From an uncultured Algibacter sp. (GTDB taxonomy: Bacteria > Bacteroidota > Bacteroidia > Flavobacteriales > Flavobacteriaceae), in the NCBI RefSeq assembly GCF_947487575.1, contig NZ_CANKXG010000007.1, forward strand, positions 186,001 through 250,000: a stretch of 64,000 nucleotides of DNA. The letters run 5' to 3'. Position numbers and translations under genes: made by a program. The notes under the pieces were generated by a model, which made no database searches, was not told where the DNA came from, and worked only from the letters and a program-made list of their open reading frames with translations. Shown one piece after another: positions 60,909 to 64,000 of the stretch. Position 1 is the first letter of the stretch. Every line of letters begins with the position of its first letter.

Positions 60909-63089
60909 TTATGTCTTTACTACCTGAACGCGACAATCTTGAAATGCGGCCCCTCCACCCCAGAGCATGATGTCTGTCAATCGATCATCAGTTAGGTTGT
61001 TGGATGCCTGGCCACCTTTGACCAATGAAGGCCAGTAACCATGTGGCATACATACTACTCCTGGCCGAATTCGCTTTGTAATTTTCGCTTCGAGGATTAC
61101 TTTGCCACGTTGGTTGAATGCCATCAATTCATCCCCATTTTGGATATTACGTGCATTTGCGTCTTCCGGATGTATGTCAAGCCATAGACGGCCTTCTTTT
61201 TGCCTGAGGTGTTTGACATTGGCATGCGAGGAGTTATGAAACCCTTTTGTGTTTTTAATTGTCAAAAGCTGCAATGGAAAATCGGATTTTTCCAACTCAG
61301 AATAGGCTACATCCTTGTACGCCGGGAGGCGGCTGCTTGGACTAATAAATTCGCATTTGCCGCTGGCTGTACCGAAGTTGCCTTCCTTATGAGGTAAAAA
61401 AGGTTCAGGAATTTTGTACCTCGCCCAGCCGTTTTCTTGCATGTAGTCAAAATCAATTCCCTCCAAATAGGGATGATTTGAATCAAAAGCTGATTTTACA
61501 ATATCCTTGTCAGATTCTTTGAAACATTCCTCCGTATACCCCATTTTCTTTGCCAATAGTCGGAAAAATTCGCTGTTCGGTTTGGCTTCACCTAGTGGGG
61601 CAATAGCTGGTTGATTGATGTTGATATACAATTGACCCCAAGAATCCCCAATGTCCCAATGTTCAAGCTGTGTTGTCGCCGGGAATACGTAATCCGCATA
61701 TTTTGCAGTCTCGGTCATGAAATGCTCCAATACCACGGTCAGTAGGTCTTCGCGCTCGAGCCCTTTTTTGGTCAGGTTTGCATTGGGTGCCGTGACCATT
61801 GGATTCGAATTATAAATAAAAATCGATTTGATAGCCGGATTTAGGTCGGGGTTATTGAGTAGCTGTCCAATCTGAACCATGCTAAGCGCACGCTTCGGTT
61901 TTGTTGGCATTCGATCGTGATAGCCTAGTCGCTCCCAGTTGAGTGCACGACCGCTCATCTCAAAAGTCATATGCATCAAGCCACCACCTAGTTTGCGCCA
62001 TGCTCCGGTTAATGATGGTAATATAGCCACCGCTCTAGTGCCGTCTCCACCGTTGTAATTGTGCTCAATCCCAACCAGAATACGAATCAGCGAGGGGTTA
62101 CCGTTGGCATACTCCTTGGCCAATTGGATAATGTCCTCTTCCGGTAAACCGCAGATATTTGAAACGCTTTTGGGGTCATAGGACTTGACGTGTTCCTTTA
62201 AATCTTTATAACCTGAGGTGTAATTGTCAATATAATCTTGATCTACCAAACCTTCAGTAATAATAACATTCATCATTCCCAAAGCCAGTGCTACATCGGT
62301 ACCAGGCAGTGGTTGAATATGCCAATCGGCTTCTTTGGCCGTAGCAGAAACAAAAGGATCTACAACGATGATTTTTGCCCCAGCTTTCCTTGCTTTTAAA
62401 ACGTAAGGCCATTGGTGAACATTAGATTTTTTAGTGTTGGTGCCCCAAAGGATGATGTATCGACTGTGAACCATATCTTCTGGCAGCACACCCATTGCTG
62501 TGCCATTCACTTCAAAGTTTGCCGGTATTACAGCACCTCCACAAATCGTATGCGCAATAACGGAAGCTTCCATTCGGGCAAAAAACCGGCTACTCATCAC
62601 GGACTTTTGTATCAGGCTTTGGGTTCCCATGTATCCGTGAGACAGGACTGATTCACTGCCATGCCGAGCAATTGTTTCCTTGAGCTGATCTCCCACTTCA
62701 AGGATGGCCTGTTCCCAGCTAATGGCTTCAAATTTTCCTTCTCCTTTTTTTCCAATTCGCTTCATTGGTGTGAGCAATCTATCGGGGTGATATGTAATGT
62801 CCTCAGGGAAAGTTTCCATCTTTCCACATAGTTTGCCTGCTGTAAAAGGGTTCGCTTTGTCACCACCAAAAGAAACGACTCTACCATCTTGTACTTCAAC
62901 CTTCCAACTACATGAATCAGGACAGTCATGGTAACATACACCATGAAAAGTTGAAGTTTTTGTAGGTCTATGACTAGTAGAGCCAAGTATCGAACTAGGA
63001 AGAATTGTAGCTAAATGAAGACTAGCGTAACTTTTGGCTCCTAAATTGACAAATTTTCTGCGTGTGATCTTGTTTTCTTTCTTGTCCAT
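60909..63089 (-). CDS. molybdopterin oxidoreductase of the DMSO reductase family, Tat-exported
   Basis: 726 residues. A twin-arginine signal (TRRKFVNLGAKSY...LP) precedes the 4Fe-4S motif CYHDCPDSCSWKV...GKLCG near residue 52-88. Molybdopterin guanine dinucleotide binding regions follow (ILWGTNTKKSNVHQW, IIVVDPF, QPLPGTDVALALGMMN) and a C-terminal domain (RLWLDIHPEDANARNIQNGD). A Cys in HTICGGAV near residue 183 may be the Mo ligand. It resembles the YoaE-like group; substrate unknown. No electron-transfer or anchor subunit or maturation chaperone is adjacent. Its coding sequence is visibly richer in G and C than all neighbours except for the first ~50 codons. Confidence 0.88.
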   Translation of the reverse strand: MDKKENKITRRKFVNLGAKSYASLHLATILPSSILGSTSHRPTKTSTFHGVCYHDCPDSCSWKVEVQDGRVVSFGGDKANPFTAGKLCGKMETFPEDITYHPDRLLTPMKRIGKKGEGKFEAISWEQAILEVGDQLKETIARHGSESVLSHGYMGTQSLIQKSVMSSRFFARMEASVIAHTICGGAVIPANFEVNGTAMGVLPEDMVHSRYIILWGTNTKKSNVHQWPYVLKARKAGAKIIVVDPFVSATAKEADWHIQPLPGTDVALALGMMNVIITEGLVDQDYIDNYTSGYKDLKEHVKSYDPKSVSNICGLPEEDIIQLAKEYANGNPSLIRILVGIEHNYNGGDGTRAVAILPSLTGAWRKLGGGLMHMTFEMSGRALNWERLGYHDRMPTKPKRALSMVQIGQLLNNPDLNPAIKSIFIYNSNPMVTAPNANLTKKGLEREDLLTVVLEHFMTETAKYADYVFPATTQLEHWDIGDSWGQLYININQPAIAPLGEAKPNSEFFRLLAKKMGYTEECFKESDKDIVKSAFDSNHPYLEGIDFDYMQENGWARYKIPEPFLPHKEGNFGTASGKCEFISPSSRLPAYKDVAYSELEKSDFPLQLLTIKNTKGFHNSSHANVKHLRQKEGRLWLDIHPEDANARNIQNGDELMAFNQRGKVILEAKITKRIRPGVVCMPHGYWPSLVKGGQASNNLTDDRLTDIMLWGGGAAFQDCRVQVVKT

Positions 63090-63135
63090 AAATGATAAAT
63101 TTTGATTAATTTGTGCAAGGATTTGGATTAATTGC

Positions 63136-63192
63136 CCATAACATAAGACATATATGAAATTTTTGTTAATGTTTTACATTAGAATGTTATAC
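63136..63192. other. attC-like element, right side of cassette 2
   Basis: From CCATAAC (63136-63142) to GTTATAC (63186-63192), 57 bp, comparable to 12114-12168 (55 bp). Inner arms ACATTAGAATGT (63176-63187) can pair. The match to attC consensus is imperfect; the support comes mainly from its equivalent position to cassette 1. Confidence 0.35.
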
Positions 63193-63217
63193 GAATATAG
63201 TTGAAAATTTTTACAAA
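63186..63217. repeat. shared right-boundary sequence of cassette 2
   Basis: GTTATACGAATATAGTTGAA followed by AATTTTTACAAA matches 12162-12193 at 29 of 32 positions. Confidence 0.7.
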
Positions 63218-63247
63218 TTAAAATGTAAAAAACACCAAACCAAACAA

Positions 63248-63277
63248 TTGCAAATTCTAAATTACTTTTTATATTTG
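63248..63277 (+). promoter_or_regulatory. rpsU promoter
   Basis: TTG (63248-63250), 19 bp, TATATTTG (63270-63277): a strong Bacteroidota promoter. The ATG lies 38 bp downstream of the -7 box. Confidence 0.75.
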
Positions 63278-63299
63278 CGCCTTGAAAATTCTAAAAGAG

Positions 63300-63305
63300 A
63301 GGAGG
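63300..63305 (+). promoter_or_regulatory. strong Shine-Dalgarno sequence of rpsU
   Basis: AGGAGG (within AGAGAGGAGGTTAA), ten bases before the ATG. It is the only perfect SD in the window. In flavobacterial ribosomes bS21 helps hide the anti-SD of 16S rRNA, so an SD on the bS21 mRNA allows autoregulation. Confidence 0.9.
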
Positions 63306-63315
63306 TTAATACACT

Positions 63316-63510
63316 ATGTTAAAAATACCCGTTAAAGAAGGAGAAAATATAGATAGAGCATTAAAGCGTTACAAACATAAGTTTGTAAAAACAACGATTA
63401 AAAACCAGTTGCAAGAACGCAAGCAGTTTACTAAACCCTCAGTTGAGCGTAGAGCGCAAGTTAAAAAAGCGCAATACATCCAAACATTAAGAGATGCAGA
63501 AGAGGTTTAA
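63316..63510 (+). CDS. rpsU: 30S ribosomal protein bS21
   Basis: 64 residues, full length, basic (LKIPVKEGENIDRALKRYKH; then Lys/Arg-rich). A small-subunit protein near the 3' end of 16S rRNA. In Bacteroidota it takes part in sequestering the anti-Shine-Dalgarno sequence; its own mRNA has an unusually perfect SD, which fits known autoregulation in Flavobacterium johnsoniae. It has a strong promoter and is followed by a terminator and then xerC. Confidence 0.97.
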   Translation: MLKIPVKEGENIDRALKRYKHKFVKTTIKNQLQERKQFTKPSVERRAQVKKAQYIQTLRDAEEV

Positions 63511-63533
63511 TTAACTTCTTTTATTATAATTTG

Positions 63534-63564
63534 AAAATCCCGCTATTTATAGTGGGTTTTTTTT
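63534..63564 (+). terminator. intrinsic terminator after rpsU
   Basis: AATCCCGCT and AGTGGGTTT (one G-U pair) form a stem with loop ATTTAT followed by a T-run. Confidence 0.85.
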
Positions 63565-63647
63565 GCTCGATTATTAAATAAAAGATTGTACATTTATCTA
63601 GAACAATACAAGAAGTCTAAAAATCTAACCTTCTAACAATCTAAACT

Positions 63648-64000
63648 TTGTCTTTTCTACCTTTTACAGAATACCTACTGCTAGAAAAAAACTACTCTAA
63701 GTTAACAGTAAAAGCATATCAAAATGATTTAGAAGATTTTTCAAATTTCATAAAAGAAGAATATGAAACCAATTCCATAAACAAAGTAAACTACGGCCAA
63801 ATACGAAGCTGGATAGTAGCACTGGTAGAAAGTGGTTTATCAAACAGAAGCATTAACCGAAAGGTATCAGCATTAAATACCTATTATAAATTTCTTTTAA
63901 AGATTGGAGATATTAAACTTAATCCTTTATCAAAACACAAAGCACTAAATACAAGTAAAAAAATTCAAGTACCATTTTCTGAAGCAGAAATAAAAACAGT
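63648..64000 (+). CDS. xerC: tyrosine recombinase XerC (N-terminal part; continues beyond window)
   Basis: About 117 residues are visible from a TTG at 63648 (MSFLPFTEYLLLEKNYSKLT). This is the SAM-like core-binding domain: SKLTVKAYQNDLEDFSNFIK, the WIVALVESGLSNRSINRKVS helix pair and LNPLSKHKAL, where catalytic domain residues should follow after the window end. XerC with a partner resolves chromosome dimers at dif. The rpsU-xerC order is usual in flavobacteria, so this is the core enzyme and not a mobile-element integrase. In its leader, four CTAA-starting 8-bp units lie at about 63618-63648. Confidence 0.9.
   Translation, partial: MSFLPFTEYLLLEKNYSKLTVKAYQNDLEDFSNFIKEEYETNSINKVNYGQIRSWIVALVESGLSNRSINRKVSALNTYYKFLLKIGDIKLNPLSKHKALNTSKKIQVPFSEAEIKT

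Noticed and set aside
63648-64000. Integrase of an integrative element or integron
   Set aside because: Position next to rpsU and the N-terminal domain fit core XerC; integron IntI-specific features cannot be seen in the part available.

Overview
The window comes from a member of the Bacteroidota, most likely family Flavobacteriaceae. The DNA is AT-rich and several promoters fit the TTG / TAnnTTTG pattern of this phylum. Shine-Dalgarno sequences are essentially absent except in front of rpsU. The tmRNA tag reads GENNYALAA. Gene neighbourhoods such as ddl-coaD, PASTA-rluD, rpsU-xerC and a TPR/outer-membrane barrel pair, and proteins such as DUF2851, are familiar from flavobacteria. There is no rRNA, tRNA, transposase, prophage or CRISPR array.

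Layout. 1-7.7 kb: a truncated M14 peptidase, a small STAS-like protein, a SulP anion transporter, a Crp/Fnr regulator with a His-containing membrane protein, a HEAT-repeat protein and a PLD-family lipoprotein. 7.7-11.3 kb: coaD and ddl on one side, a PASTA protein and rluD on the other. 11.5-16.5 kb: a small membrane protein in a cassette-like module, yaaA, a uracil-DNA-glycosylase-family protein, a DEAD-box helicase and small conserved proteins. 16.6-24.3 kb: a complete trp operon on the minus strand, read as leader peptide-trpE-trpG-trpD-trpC-trpF/trpB fusion-trpA-trmL. 24.3-31.5 kb: a thiol/rhodanese cluster, tmRNA, two oxidoreductases and kdsA. 31.7-45.3 kb: typA, then a surface-glycan region with a methyltransferase/sulfatase-like trio, two tandem flippases, glycosyltransferases, an EptA-like transferase and a KpsS-like protein. 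45.3-60.4 kb: ftsE, a very long TPR protein with an outer-membrane barrel, mixed conserved genes, a K+ channel, an alanine symporter and an acyl-CoA dehydrogenase. 60.4-63.2 kb: an accessory segment with one GC-richer molybdopterin oxidoreductase. 63.3 kb to the end: rpsU and the start of xerC.

The trp operon has a 15-codon leader peptide with three consecutive Trp codons followed by an intrinsic terminator just before trpE, so it should be controlled by attenuation. Its TrpF and TrpB are one open reading frame. The last gene, trmL, overlaps trpA by one base.

The most unusual content is repetitive. Eight copies of a roughly 90-160 bp element with GCGTTA-type ends sit between genes. Small palindromic repeats of several families are scattered around, and two of them lie in frame inside proteins (the TrpF domain and the uracil-DNA-glycosylase-like protein). 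Two separate loci, around 11.6-12.2 kb and 60.7-63.2 kb, have the same kind of left and right boundary around unrelated minus-strand genes. This suggests a family of mobile gene cassettes with attC-like ends. A 16-codon scar after the acyl-CoA dehydrogenase records a past allele replacement or duplication.
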